A stretch of DNA of 64,000 bases from Leuconostoc rapi (GTDB lineage: Bacteria; Bacillota; Bacilli; Lactobacillales; Lactobacillaceae). Positions 8,712 to 17,710 of the stretch are shown here, in pieces. The position numbers and the translations under genes were made by a program. The notes under the pieces are model-generated. The model worked only from the letters and a program-made list of their open reading frames with translations. It was not told the origin of the DNA and did no database searches. The stretch's first letter is position 1. The number at the start of each line of letters is the position of its first letter. The stretch covers positions 1 to 64,000 of the forward strand of contig NZ_JAFBEK010000007.1 in assembly GCF_016908715.1 (NCBI RefSeq). The letters are read 5' to 3'.

Positions 8712-9635
8712 TTATTTTCTAAAAAAACCACTTAATGCTAATATTAAGCTGACTAGCGCCATCAAAATAAGCGTGATGACTAGTGTTATCCACCAGCCAT
8801 CTTGTGTTGCAGCGTAAGGTAACCACTTCACATTCTCACCATAAAAACCACTAACAATCGTTGGCACCGTCAACACAATAGAATAAACTGTTAACACTTT
8901 CATCGTCCAGTTTAGATCTCGATTACTCAAATTACCATAAGCATCTGATACTGAATTAATAACTGCCATTGCGAGATCTGCCATATGCTCAGCTTGTCCA
9001 ACTTCAACACGGACGTCATCAATGTGTTCAATTTCAAAATGTGGTATTTTAGATTTAAAATCTTGCTTAAACGCATTGAGCATGACTTGATTATTAGCCA
9101 GCGAATTTTGAATATAAATCATTTGCGTTTGGAGGCGTAGTAAATCATTCATTTGTTTAGTCGTACGTTTATGGTGCCCTAATTGTGATTGAATCACACG
9201 CCGCTTACGATTAATTTCAGTGACTTGATCAACATATCGTGTCATTAACGAATATAGACCAGTCATTATAAAATCAATCGCACTAATTTCGCTATCATCC
9301 CCACGTTTTTGACGGTTTTTAGGGTCTAATATCACAGCTTGTACATAATCTGTTACTGAATGTGAAAACGTATATAAGTCATTATGGGCAAACAAAATAC
9401 CAATAGGTCGCGTCTCCACAATATTATCTCGATATGATATCACATCAATGACCATTAAAGATTCATCAGCAGCAGCATCATATTCCATACGGACAGCCTC
9501 GTTATGATCAACAGCATAGCCCACAATTTCGTTTGTGAGATGATGTTCATCGACTAATATCTGGTTATCCTCTGCCGTTAGATTCGACACATGATACCAT
9601 GTAAATTTATTGAATTTTTTTACTGTTTCGATCAT
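8712..9635 (-). CDS. corA: CorA-family divalent cation channel with GEN instead of GMN
   Basis: A 307-residue CorA-like protein: an acidic, helical cytosolic N-terminal domain with a long coiled stretch at 135-190, then two C-terminal membrane helices (about 245-263 and 282-302). CorA channels form pentamers for Mg2+/Co2+ uptake, with a GMN signature after the first helix as selectivity filter. Here that loop reads [10 protein letters not shown], so Met is replaced by Glu at 267. The start at 9635 overlaps the end of the upstream acetyltransferase gene by about 29 bp. Family is clear; ion preference is open because of the altered filter. Confidence 0.8.
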   Translation of the reverse strand: MIETVKKFNKFTWYHVSNLTAEDNQILVDEHHLTNEIVGYAVDHNEAVRMEYDAAADESLMVIDVISYRDNIVETRPIGILFAHNDLYTFSHSVTDYVQAVILDPKNRQKRGDDSEISAIDFIMTGLYSLMTRYVDQVTEINRKRRVIQSQLGHHKRTTKQMNDLLRLQTQMIYIQNSLANNQVMLNAFKQDFKSKIPHFEIEHIDDVRVEVGQAEHMADLAMAVINSVSDAYGNLSNRDLNWTMKVLTVYSIVLTVPTIVSGFYGENVKWLPYAATQDGWWITLVITLILMALVSLILALSGFFRK

Positions 9636-10077
9636 CTCTATACGTCACATTTCTTGGATTTGATAAATTAGAGTGTCCAACGATGCTAAACTCTTCACGC
9701 TCATAAAATCGTTGCGCATCTTTGTTATCTGTCACAACTTTTAGTTCGAGTGGTTGTTGCACTATTTCTCGTGCCCAATTCAATAAAACTGCGCCAATAC
9801 CTTGACTTTGTTTACCTTTTTTGACAAATAATAAATGTAAAAAGCTATCCCATTCCGATAAGGATGCAAAACCAACGATTTCAGCATCAATTATCGCAAT
9901 CTCAACTTTTTCTCCTAAAATTGCTAGGTCAAAATCAGCCAATTTGGGTTGTTTGACCCAAGGAAAATAATTGACGCGAGCATCTAAATAAATGCGTGCC
10001 AGCGCATCCGAATCGTTTGGCTGCATGGCGCGTAATTTCAAGAATTCATTTCGCAAAATAGTTTTTTGATTGGTCAT
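9607..10077 (-). CDS. GNAT-family N-acetyltransferase
   Basis: A 156-residue GNAT protein. FVKKGKQSQGIGAVLLNWARE contains the acetyl-CoA loop (QSQGIGAVLL, motif A, about 99-108), followed by LELKVVTDNKDAQRFYEREEF with the AQRFYE motif B. The acceptor cannot be told from sequence. The start at 10077 has only a weak ribosome site and lies within the last codons of lepB (32-bp overlap), so translation is probably coupled; a later in-frame start at the Met of LRAMQPND is possible. The end overlaps corA, making lepB, this gene and corA one tight run. Confidence 0.8.
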   Translation of the reverse strand: MTNQKTILRNEFLKLRAMQPNDSDALARIYLDARVNYFPWVKQPKLADFDLAILGEKVEIAIIDAEIVGFASLSEWDSFLHLLFVKKGKQSQGIGAVLLNWAREIVQQPLELKVVTDNKDAQRFYEREEFSIVGHSNLSNPRNVTYRDDRNSKKIQ

Positions 10078-10651
10078 TGATATGCTCTTTTAATTTTTTA
10101 TTTGACTGCCATATCGGCACATAAGCTTTACCTAAGACATGCTTTTTTTCAATAAACCCAAACGTGCGGCTATCATTTGATATCGCGCGATTATCACCTA
10201 ACACAAAATATGAATTTTTTGGCACAACTGATTTGTTCTGATCTTTTTTTTGCCAGATATTCCGTGACGATAACGTTTTTAATGTCCAATCACCCCACGT
10301 CCCAGCTGTTTGTTGAGATAAATTAATATAGTTTTGATTGATCTTCTTATGATTAACATATAAATCCGAACCACGATGCACGATTTGATCACCTGCAACG
10401 CCAATCACACGCTTAACATAATCATAATGCTGTGATTTTAATTGCGGATCCTCATCTGTTGCATTAAAGATAATAACATCACCACGTCTAATTGTTGCCC
10501 GTTTGTTTTCAATAATAACTTGCTTGTCTTCTAAATTCGGACGCATTGATTGACCATCAACCGTGACTAATGTGAACCAAAACGTGCGAATTAAACCAGC
10601 AACAACCAGTCCAACAAGGATTGGTAGTATCCAATTTTTGATGACATTCAT
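10046..10651 (-). CDS. lepB: Signal peptidase I
   Basis: A 201-residue type I signal peptidase with one N-terminal membrane helix (about 7-26), the catalytic Ser35 in GQSMRPNL, and Lys80 in YVKRVIGVAGD as general base, followed by VLGDNRAISNDSRTFGFI near 152-169. It cleaves Sec signal peptides at the outer membrane face. Three further genes follow closely in the minus direction. It has no unusual features; the gene is the usual single-helix Gram-positive form. Confidence 0.95.
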   Translation of the reverse strand: MNVIKNWILPILVGLVVAGLIRTFWFTLVTVDGQSMRPNLEDKQVIIENKRATIRRGDVIIFNATDEDPQLKSQHYDYVKRVIGVAGDQIVHRGSDLYVNHKKINQNYINLSQQTAGTWGDWTLKTLSSRNIWQKKDQNKSVVPKNSYFVLGDNRAISNDSRTFGFIEKKHVLGKAYVPIWQSNKKLKEHINDQSKNYFAK

Positions 10652-10718
10652 AGCATTACCTCGGATATATTAAAATTCATTATAACAGTTTTTCATCTTA
10701 TATGACAAAATTCACCAC

Positions 10719-12383
10719 TTAACTACTTGTTTTTTGTAACATAACAATATGCCATACGGCATTTGCGTACTGGGCCCGATGAGAGAGTTGCTTCAAAAAG
10801 GCACGTGTCTCCTTGGGATAATCTGTAATGTATCCTGTCACGCCTAATGCATAAGCGCTACTAATATCTGCTTGACTGTTAAGCGTCCAAACGTACAATT
10901 TTTTATCATTTTTAATGACTCGTTGGACAATATTAGCATTAGCACTAGAGTACTCTATGGCATAAAACGTATTAAATGGTGCGCTATTAACGCTGTTAAC
11001 AACTGGTGACAGTAAACCAATCGGCCTGTTCGTGTATTTGGCCAATCGTTTAATGGCATTTTGGTTCATTGACTGCAACTGTGCATGATTTTGAGTAAGA
11101 TATTGACCATATTTTTTTTGAAACGCTTTCAACTCTGAGGTGGTAATTGTGGTATTTATTTTTAGTTCAATTAGTAACTTTTGCTGCAATGAATTAGCAC
11201 GTTTGATATATGATTTGAATGCTGTGGGGGTGATAACCCGACCATTTTCTTCATAGTGTACCTTTTTTAAATCGTGCCAAGATGTTTCATCAATCTTATA
11301 GTGCTTACCATCTTTTGATTTAATGCTACTATCATGACTTAAAACGTAAACACCATCTTTTGTTTTTTGAATATCAATTTCGATATAATCAGGTTTTGTT
11401 TCAGCAACCTTACCCAAGGTAACCATTGTATTAGCAGCATCATTTTCAGAAGACACGCCTTTATGAGCAATCACAAGATAGTTCTTAACGGGTGGATTGA
11501 TCATTTTACCTGAGGTCCAGCTACTGCAGAATCCAACAAAAATCACAATAATCACTGAACTCATTGGCCAATAAAAGTTTGTACGCTGCTCATTATCCTG
11601 ATTTTTAGATATAAATAGCAAACAAAGACGACTTGTTGCAAAATAAAAATAACCAACCGCAATGGCAATTAAACCATTGGCCGTATATCTTTTCAATGGT
11701 GTTTGTAAAATGTGATCAGCCAACCATTGCAATAGAAAAATACTTCCCATAACCAAAATGGCTAATCCTATAATTTGACCAATATGCCGGAAAAATTGGC
11801 CATTTTGACCCCGTGTCTGCTGCCAACTGTGTTGTATATTATTTTTTAAATGATGTTGTGTTGTTATTGCAAAATACGGCACAAATCGCAAACGATATGC
11901 TAGTAATAGCAAACTAATATTGACTAAAACGAGTATAATTCCAATAATAGGCTGACCAATTGGATCAATAAAAGTTTTTGGCACTGTTAAATAATAGGCA
12001 ATTGGAAATTTAAACCCTATCTGATTAAGAGGGATTACAAGAAATACCATACTGAGGACCGATAAATGAAGCTGTGGTGATTTTAATGCGCGTAAATAAT
12101 TTTTTTTACTCACCATGCCCCATATCATCAGCATCACAGTACTGACTAGTAAAATCAGCGCAACCCATATCACAAGATACCCCACTAAGGTCATCCCATA
12201 GGCTAACCAATTTTGTTGGAAATATGCAATAAATTTACCAAGACTTCCTGTAGCAATGCGATAAGCACTGGGTTGATTAGATTGAATAATATCAATTAAT
12301 TTTGAAGACACGTAGTTAAATAAAAATAGTGCCAAAATCAAGCCTACTGAAACTTTGTACCCACTAAACTGACGCTTAACCAT
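10719..12383 (-). CDS. Membrane-anchored glycerophosphodiester phosphodiesterase
   Basis: A 554-residue protein. Residues 1-280 hold about eight membrane helices (glycerophosphoryl diester phosphodiesterase membrane domain), and residues 305-545 the GDPD TIM barrel, with LVIAHKGVSSENDAANT (catalytic His and the E-N pair), YIEIDIQKTKDGVYVLSHD and a late YVWTLNS. The catalytic domain should face outside and act on glycerophosphodiesters, possibly lipoteichoic acid or phospholipid headgroups; the substrate is unproven. A terminator follows yidC upstream, so it is probably its own unit. HKG replaces the commoner HRG, as in many Lactobacillales members. Confidence 0.88.
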   Translation of the reverse strand: MVKRQFSGYKVSVGLILALFLFNYVSSKLIDIIQSNQPSAYRIATGSLGKFIAYFQQNWLAYGMTLVGYLVIWVALILLVSTVMLMIWGMVSKKNYLRALKSPQLHLSVLSMVFLVIPLNQIGFKFPIAYYLTVPKTFIDPIGQPIIGIILVLVNISLLLLAYRLRFVPYFAITTQHHLKNNIQHSWQQTRGQNGQFFRHIGQIIGLAILVMGSIFLLQWLADHILQTPLKRYTANGLIAIAVGYFYFATSRLCLLFISKNQDNEQRTNFYWPMSSVIIVIFVGFCSSWTSGKMINPPVKNYLVIAHKGVSSENDAANTMVTLGKVAETKPDYIEIDIQKTKDGVYVLSHDSSIKSKDGKHYKIDETSWHDLKKVHYEENGRVITPTAFKSYIKRANSLQQKLLIELKINTTITTSELKAFQKKYGQYLTQNHAQLQSMNQNAIKRLAKYTNRPIGLLSPVVNSVNSAPFNTFYAIEYSSANANIVQRVIKNDKKLYVWTLNSQADISSAYALGVTGYITDYPKETRAFLKQLSHRAQYANAVWHIVMLQKTSS

Positions 12384-12471
12384 CTCAAAACCTCCAATTT
12401 TAAGTCAACTTACTTACTCTAAGGATAACATTATATCCTGTTTTTTAACCTATTTGATTAGCTAAAGCAAC

Positions 12472-12505
12472 AAAAAACCGTACATCCCTTATAGGGTATA
12501 CGGTT
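12472..12505 (-). terminator. Terminator after yidC
   Basis: AAACCGTA and TACGGTTT arms with an inner ATCCC/AGGGT stem, followed on the minus strand by TTTTTTG. Confidence 0.75.
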
Positions 12506-12513
12506 TGCTGTCA

Positions 12514-13353
12514 TTAACGTTTGTTACTACGCTTAGCTTTTTTAATTTTACGTTGCAAATCACGCTCTTTTTGCGCCTTCAACTCTCGTTGGCGACGAAT
12601 CTTAAATGGATTTTGCAAGGCAAATGTCTGAATCGTTTGAAATAGGTTTCCAACTACCCAATACAATGATAAGGCGCTTGGTACAGCCATCGCGGAAAAG
12701 AAAATCACGACTGGGAAAATATAAGGCATAGCCTTCGTCATCGCATTTTGTTCAGGTGTTGCTTGTGTTGATAACCATGAAGATGCAAATGTGAAGAGCG
12801 CAGCTAATATGGGTAACACATAATATGGATCGTTATTTCCTAGTTGTAGCCATAGGAACTTACCTGATTTTAATACTGGTGAGTTATAAATTGACTGATA
12901 CAACGCAATCAATACTGGCATTTGGACAATTAGAGGTAACATCGAAGCAAAAGGATTAACACCTGCATCCTTATATAGTGCTTGTTGCTCGGCCATCATC
13001 AATTGACGACTTTCAGTGTCTTTCCCAGGGTACTTCGTTTGTAGTGCTTTAAGCGCTGGTTGCACGATTTGCATTTTCATCATCGATTGAATCTGATAAA
13101 CCATTAACGGTAAAATCAAAAAACGAATCAAAATTGTGAAAACAATGATACCAACACCATAATTATTGCCAAACCAGCCAGAAGCACCTAAAATAGCTGA
13201 GGTAAAGGCTGCAACAACCGCACTCCAGAAACTATGTGAGGCGACGTGCCCCTGAAAAGTTAAGCTGGCAATGATAATAATCACCAAGGCAACAACAGCT
13301 AAAATGAGTGGCAACGGTCCAATTTTTTTCAAAATATTTATAAAACGTTTCAT
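12514..13353 (-). CDS. yidC: Membrane protein insertase YidC/OxaA
   Basis: A 279-residue Gram-positive YidC. It has an N-terminal helix (about 15-33), the conserved Arg in FTILIRFLILPLMV that lines the hydrophilic groove, the cytoplasmic hairpin with KYPGKDTESRQLMM, the motif GVNPFASMLPLIVQMPV, and a very basic C-terminal tail for ribosome contact. It inserts membrane proteins alone or with SecYEG. Most Gram-positive YidCs are lipoproteins; here there is no cysteine near the first helix, so the N terminus would stay as a signal anchor. Its start codon abuts the rnpA stop. Confidence 0.95.
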   Translation of the reverse strand: MKRFINILKKIGPLPLILAVVALVIIIIASLTFQGHVASHSFWSAVVAAFTSAILGASGWFGNNYGVGIIVFTILIRFLILPLMVYQIQSMMKMQIVQPALKALQTKYPGKDTESRQLMMAEQQALYKDAGVNPFASMLPLIVQMPVLIALYQSIYNSPVLKSGKFLWLQLGNNDPYYVLPILAALFTFASSWLSTQATPEQNAMTKAMPYIFPVVIFFSAMAVPSALSLYWVVGNLFQTIQTFALQNPFKIRRQRELKAQKERDLQRKIKKAKRSNKR

Positions 13354-13700
13354 TAGTTTTCTACTTTCAGAATATGAGCTAATTTAAGGACGTGAATCAT
13401 TTGTTCTTTAATAAATTGTTGGCTTTGTTTGGCCACAGCCGGTCTAGCAATCACTAAAATATCAATTTCTTGAGATATCTGCGGCTTTAATTCAAGCATA
13501 CTCTGTCGAATACGGCGCTTAACCCAAACACGGTCATGCGCTTTCCCGATTTTCTTACTGACAGAAATACCTAATCGGAAGTGCTTTTGCTCTTGTTTAT
13601 CAAGTTGATAAACAATAAAGTATTTATTGGCAACCGATCGATGTTTGTTAAAGACAATCTGAAATTCGGTTGGTTTTTTAATTCGAAAAGTTTTTCTCAT
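13353..13700 (-). CDS. rnpA: Ribonuclease P protein component
   Basis: A 115-residue RnpA starting MRKTFRIKKPTEFQIVFNK, with the RNA-binding signature ISVSKKIGKAHDRVWVKRRIRQ at about 56-77. It binds the RNase P RNA and helps process pre-tRNA 5' ends. I use ATG 13700 (AGAGAG ribosome site), not the longer upstream reading frame, because family members start here. It lies between rpmH and yidC as in nearly all Firmicutes. The rpmH-rnpA gap has an attenuator-like hairpin that would lower rnpA expression relative to rpmH. Confidence 0.95.
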   Translation of the reverse strand: MRKTFRIKKPTEFQIVFNKHRSVANKYFIVYQLDKQEQKHFRLGISVSKKIGKAHDRVWVKRRIRQSMLELKPQISQEIDILVIARPAVAKQSQQFIKEQMIHVLKLAHILKVEN

Positions 13701-13821
13701 TAGAATCAGTCTCTCTTGAGGATATGTACGTGCAATTGACCGTGACATCATGTCGTTACGGCAATCAGCCTTCCCTATCTATATATTGCACACCGTATAC
13801 AGCCACAGCTCTTTATGAAAT

Positions 13822-13845
13822 AAAAAAGCCACTGCATAGCAGCGA
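13822..13845 (-). terminator. Attenuating terminator between rpmH and rnpA
   Basis: On the minus strand GTCGCTGC-TAT-GCAGTGGC forms an 8-bp stem with two G-U pairs, followed by TTTTTT. Its place inside the operon suggests partial termination. Confidence 0.6.
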
Positions 13846-13850
13846 CCTTG

Positions 13851-13985
13851 TTAGGCTGATAGAACCTTGCGGCCCTTTGCACGACGGCGAGCCAAAACTT
13901 TACGACCGTTGCTCGTGCTCATACGCTTACGGAATCCGTGTACGCGTTCACGATGGCGTTTCTTTGGTTGGTATGTACGCTTCAT
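13851..13985 (-). CDS. rpmH: 50S ribosomal protein L34
   Basis: A 44-codon gene encoding [18 protein letters not shown] and ending in [12 protein letters not shown], the standard L34 sequence of Firmicutes. L34 is a small basic large-subunit protein. It starts at ATG 13985, preceded by GGAGG on the minus strand, and is the first gene of rpmH-rnpA-yidC. Its divergent side faces oriC after yebC and a pseudouridine synthase gene, so in this lineage rpmH is separated from dnaA by about 2.2 kb. Confidence 0.97.
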   Translation of the reverse strand: MKRTYQPKKRHRERVHGFRKRMSTSNGRKVLARRRAKGRKVLSA

Positions 13986-14312
13986 GTGTGTTCACCTCCA
14001 TTCGCGATTTTTACCTGCAAAAACTTTGCAATTCGATTTTAATCATAACATGAATCAACTACGTAAGCAAGCAAATTCACCCGTTTTTATGTCTAAAAAT
14101 GTTTTTAGTAAATGCAATACTAACATTGTACCCTTTATTATGAGGAAGGACAATAGTCAGTCAACAAATGTGACGGTGTGACCCCATTATACATTCGTTT
14201 TTTTCAAATTAACGACATCAATAATAATTGACATCATAGCAATAGCTATAAACAACCACAAAAACAATTTTACTGGCTGCTGCAAATACGTTTCCGTAAT
14301 TATCGCAAACAG
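13986..14312. other. Promoter region of rpmH and unassigned sequence
   Basis: About 330 bp between rpmH and the yebC terminator. It holds the rpmH promoter at 14125-14153. Residue-level reading of 14187-14310 on the minus strand gives a short hydrophobic frame without a convincing start; see rejected items. Confidence 0.5.
14125..14153 (-). promoter_or_regulatory. rpmH promoter
   Basis: On the minus strand TTGTCC at 14153-14148, 17-bp spacer, TACAAT at 14130-14125, about 140 bp before the rpmH start. A second TTGACT lies just upstream. Confidence 0.6.
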
Positions 14313-14350
14313 AAATAGGTGAACATCTAAACTGAGACGTTCACCTATTT
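14313..14350 (-). terminator. Terminator after yebC
   Basis: AAATAGGTGAACATCT (14313-14328) pairs with AGACGTTCACCTATTT (14335-14350) with one mismatch. The minus-strand side directly follows the yebC stop. Confidence 0.75.
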
Positions 14351-14359
14351 TTTGATCAA

Positions 14360-15076
14360 TTACAATGCCACGTTATGATGAACTGTTTGCACATCTTCAT
14401 CTGATTCGAGCACATCAACAAGTTTTTCAAAAGTTGCTAAATCTTCCCCTTCAAGCGTTGTTTCTGCTTGTGGTAACATTGAAATTTCTGTCGTTGAAAA
14501 TGCTGACACACCACTTTGACGAAGCGCCTCAATAGCCTTGTGTAGTGCGCTTGGTTCCGTATAAACAACAATTTGATCATCTTGTTGTTCGGCATCACGA
14601 ACATCCACATCTGCATCTAACAATGTTTCCAAAACAGCATCTGCATCACTACCTTCAAAAACAATGATACCAGTTTCATCAAACAAATAACTCACTGAGC
14701 CGGCCGCACCATATGTGCCACCATTTTTGTTAAATGCTGTACGGACATTTGTCGCTGTACGGTTAACATTTGATGTTAACGTGTCAACAATAATGAGTGA
14801 GCCATTAGGACCAAATCCTTCATATCGACCTTCAATAAATGTCTCATCACCAGATCCACTCACCTTTTCAAGGGCGCGTTCAATGACATGCTTTGGGACT
14901 TGTGCTTGTTTGGCACGGTCAATAACAAACTTCAATGTTGAATTGGCCTCTGGATCAATGCTACCACCCTGTTTAGCAGCCACATAAATTTCAATACCAT
15001 ATTTACTGTTAACTTTGGCAGCAGCACCGTCGGTCTGCGCCTTCTTCATTTTAATATTTTCCCATTTACGTCCCAT
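14360..15076 (-). CDS. yebC: YebC/TACO1-family regulator or translation factor
   Basis: A 238-residue YebC-family protein: [17 protein letters not shown] start, [18 protein letters not shown] and [18 protein letters not shown] in the middle, and the third domain rich in acidic residues. Family members bind DNA as regulators or, as shown for TACO1 and some bacterial homologues, help ribosomes through proline stretches. It is a single gene with its own terminator. The length and domain order are normal, so nothing in the sequence indicates which role applies here. Confidence 0.92.
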   Translation of the reverse strand: MGRKWENIKMKKAQTDGAAAKVNSKYGIEIYVAAKQGGSIDPEANSTLKFVIDRAKQAQVPKHVIERALEKVSGSGDETFIEGRYEGFGPNGSLIIVDTLTSNVNRTATNVRTAFNKNGGTYGAAGSVSYLFDETGIIVFEGSDADAVLETLLDADVDVRDAEQQDDQIVVYTEPSALHKAIEALRQSGVSAFSTTEISMLPQAETTLEGEDLATFEKLVDVLESDEDVQTVHHNVAL

Positions 15077-15149
15077 GCGTGCACCTCATTTATATTTATA
15101 TCTTTTATCATTATAACGGTTTCCCATTATTTTGCACCAAAAATTAGGG

Positions 15150-15683
15150 TCATTTTACAACACGGTACTGACCAGGCTTTAGGTCAGCAATATGATAATC
15201 ACCAATATGCGTGCGAATCAAGCGTAATGTCGGGATCCCTACGGCCGCTGTCATACGGCGAACTTGCCGGTTGCGCCCTTCTTTAATTTTAATTTGTAAA
15301 AAGCTGGTTGGCTTATTTTGACGTACACGAATAGGCTTTTCTCTTTCCCACAACCATTTTGGATACGGTATGCGCTTCACCTTAGCAGGCAACGTCATAC
15401 CATCTTTTAACTCAACGCCAGTTTCAAGTATTTTTATTTGTGCCTTAGTTGGCACACCTTCAACTTGAACGATGTAAGTTTTATACGCTTTATTTTTGGG
15501 ATCCGTGAGCGCATGGTTTAATTGGCCATTATCTGTCAACAGCAATAAACCTTCACTGTCCATATCTAAACGACCAGCGGCGTAAACACGTGGTATATCA
15601 ATAAAATCGGCTAATGTTGCTCGACCTTGATCATCCGTGAATTTTGTTAAAACATTATAGGGTTTGTTAAATAGTACAATCAT
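15150..15683 (-). CDS. RluE/RsuA-family rRNA pseudouridine synthase
   Basis: A 177-residue RsuA-family pseudouridine synthase without the N-terminal S4 domain, like RluE. It begins [11 protein letters not shown], and has the catalytic motif [19 protein letters not shown] with the essential Asp at about position 42. The closing [23 protein letters not shown] is typical. The target uridine (23S rRNA for RluE) is inferred. The gene reads away from oriC; its start is 490 bp from dnaA. Confidence 0.88.
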   Translation of the reverse strand: MIVLFNKPYNVLTKFTDDQGRATLADFIDIPRVYAAGRLDMDSEGLLLLTDNGQLNHALTDPKNKAYKTYIVQVEGVPTKAQIKILETGVELKDGMTLPAKVKRIPYPKWLWEREKPIRVRQNKPTSFLQIKIKEGRNRQVRRMTAAVGIPTLRLIRTHIGDYHIADLKPGQYRVVK

Positions 15684-15763
15684 ATGTTTAAGTATAACAA
15701 ATAAACTTGATGAAAATAGAAGAAATAGTGAAGTCCTTAACCTTTTCTTTAATATTCACAAAC

Positions 15764-16045
15764 TTATCCAAAATAGGCCACAAGCCTGTGTACTAACTAC
15801 ATTTCTAAAAACATTAAACACAGGGCTGTTCACAAGTTATCCACATATCCACAAGTTGTTATTGCTAAACTGTGGATAATGTTTATAACGAACCTCAAAT
15901 ATTGTCCTTACCCACTTTTACGTGTGAACAAACTTGTTACTTTGTGGATAACTCGCACATTTGTTCGTTCTTTTGTCCACAAACTGTTGATTCTTTTGTC
16001 CACAACTGTTGATATTATCTAAAATTATCATTATCCTGTGGAAAA
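15764..16045. other. oriC, upstream DnaA-box cluster
   Basis: The region before dnaA holds DnaA boxes TTATCCACA at 15837-15845, ATATCCACA at 15845-15853, TGTGGATAA at 15871-15879 and 15943-15951, TTGTCCACA at 15973-15981 and 15996-16004, and weaker ones at 15764-15772 and about 16031-16046. Boxes occur in both orientations. This is the upstream half of a bipartite origin as in Bacillus; the cluster also allows DnaA to control dnaA. Confidence 0.9.
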
Positions 16046-16174
16046 CTCCTTTTCTTACTGTTATAATAATCTTTGCTACTTCTTCTTGAGATAGAAAAGT
16101 TGATCGGCCTGTGACGTCATATTATCCAAATTTGTCGTTATTTTTAGACTTGCCGAATAATAGGAGAGATTTCC

Positions 16175-17521
16175 GTGACAAAACCCATAACACAAGAAGA
16201 ATTATGGAATCAGGTGAAAGCTAAATTCTATCAAGAAATTGGTCCTGTTTCCTTTGACACTTATATTGAACCGCTTATACCCGTTACATTAACCGATTCG
16301 AGCATTATCCTAGAGGTTCCAATTGATGAAAGTACAAATATCATTGATAAATGGAATAAATCTTATGCCATGAGCTTTGTCCAGTACGCTATGGAGATTG
16401 CAGAAGGGTTCATCAAACCAGAGCTTCGCGTTGCGGATACACTACCCAGAGCATCAACACTGCAGACAGAAAACCTCACTTTTACACGTGAATCTGATTT
16501 AAATGAAGCTTTCACGTTTGATAAATTTGTCGTGGGTACTGGTAACGAAAATGCTTATGCAATTGCACGGGCCGTTGCCGAAGACCCTGGTAAAGTTTAC
16601 AATCCTTACTTAATTTATGGTGGCGTTGGTCTTGGCAAAACACATCTGATGCAGGCAATTGGTAACGCTTATTCCAAAACAACGCCCTCAGCTCGCATTA
16701 AATATGCTACGGCTGAAGATTTTTTAAATGATTTTACAGAGTCGTTACGTGCTGGAGAGGGTGCTACGGCCGCATTTAAAAAAGAGTACCGTACAGTTGA
16801 TTTGTTGCTCATTGATGATATTCAATTTTGGTCTGGTAAAGAGAAGGTACAAGAGGAATTTTTCAATACCTTTAATGTGCTTACTAAAACAGGCAAACAA
16901 ATTATCATGACCTCAGATAAATTGCCCACTGAAATTGTTGATTTACAATCGCGACTGACCTCACGTTTTGAAGCAGGAATTTCAATGGACATTCAAAAGC
17001 CTGATTTACCAACGCGTGTTGCTATCCTCAAAAACTTGGCAGAGACGGATAATCTTGATATTCCTAATGATGTGCTTGAATTAATTGCTGATAAAATTGA
17101 TTCAAACATACGAACATTAGAGGGGACATTTCATCGTTTTGAGGCCATGCTGCGCTACCGAAATAAACCTGCAACCAAAGAAACAGCTCAAAAAATATTG
17201 GGTGATTTAAATATTAACCAAGGCTTCAAAGTGACTGTTGAACGTATCCAACAGGTTGTCGCTGACTATTACATGCAAACGATTGATGACCTCAAAAGCA
17301 CTAGTCGGAAAAAAGATCTCGTTACTGCGCGCCATGTGGCTATGTATCTCACGCGCACATTAACTAATGAAAGTTTACCTGATATTGGGCGTTCCTTTGG
17401 CGGACGAGATCATTCTTCGGTACTACATGCAACCAACAAGATTACAGAAAAAGCTGAATCAGATCCTCGTACAAAAGAAATGCTAATTGCACTAACCGAT
17501 GAAATCAAAAATGGCAAATAA
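16175..17521 (+). CDS. dnaA: Chromosomal replication initiator DnaA
   Basis: A 448-residue DnaA. Domain I is at about 1-85, a short linker follows, then the AAA+ domain with Walker A GGVGLGKTH, Walker B LLIDDIQFW and sensor motifs, and the C-terminal DNA-binding domain with SFGGRDHSSVLHATNKI. It binds DnaA boxes at oriC and melts the origin. The start is GTG at 16175 behind TAGGAGAG. DnaA boxes lie on both sides of the gene. Confidence 0.98.
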   Translation: MTKPITQEELWNQVKAKFYQEIGPVSFDTYIEPLIPVTLTDSSIILEVPIDESTNIIDKWNKSYAMSFVQYAMEIAEGFIKPELRVADTLPRASTLQTENLTFTRESDLNEAFTFDKFVVGTGNENAYAIARAVAEDPGKVYNPYLIYGGVGLGKTHLMQAIGNAYSKTTPSARIKYATAEDFLNDFTESLRAGEGATAAFKKEYRTVDLLLIDDIQFWSGKEKVQEEFFNTFNVLTKTGKQIIMTSDKLPTEIVDLQSRLTSRFEAGISMDIQKPDLPTRVAILKNLAETDNLDIPNDVLELIADKIDSNIRTLEGTFHRFEAMLRYRNKPATKETAQKILGDLNINQGFKVTVERIQQVVADYYMQTIDDLKSTSRKKDLVTARHVAMYLTRTLTNESLPDIGRSFGGRDHSSVLHATNKITEKAESDPRTKEMLIALTDEIKNGK

Positions 17522-17710
17522 AGCACTGTGGAAAACAAGTTAAAAAGTAGTGCGTTTTCCCACAACATTGTCAACAAGTTACTTTTAACAGCCGCTTATG
17601 AACAGGCAGTTATCCCCAACTTAAACACCCCTTATTATTACTATTAGATCTTTTATTTATATTTATTTAAAAAGCTGCTACGCAAATTGCTAACATAAAG
17701 GAGCATAATT
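17522..17710. other. oriC, downstream DnaA-box cluster and probable unwinding element
   Basis: Between dnaA and dnaN are TGTGGAAAA (17527-17535), TTTTCCCACA (17555-17564) and TTATCCCCA (17610-17618), followed by a strongly AT-rich segment at 17631-17671 with TTATTATTACTATTAGAT, which resembles a DnaA-trio. In Bacillus the unwinding element is also in this gap. The assignment is by analogy. Confidence 0.7.

Noticed and set aside
14187-14370. Minus-strand hydrophobic frame ending VVNLKKTNV, possible small membrane gene
   Set aside because: It has no ATG with a ribosome site near its start and it runs through the yebC terminator hairpin; not supported as a gene.
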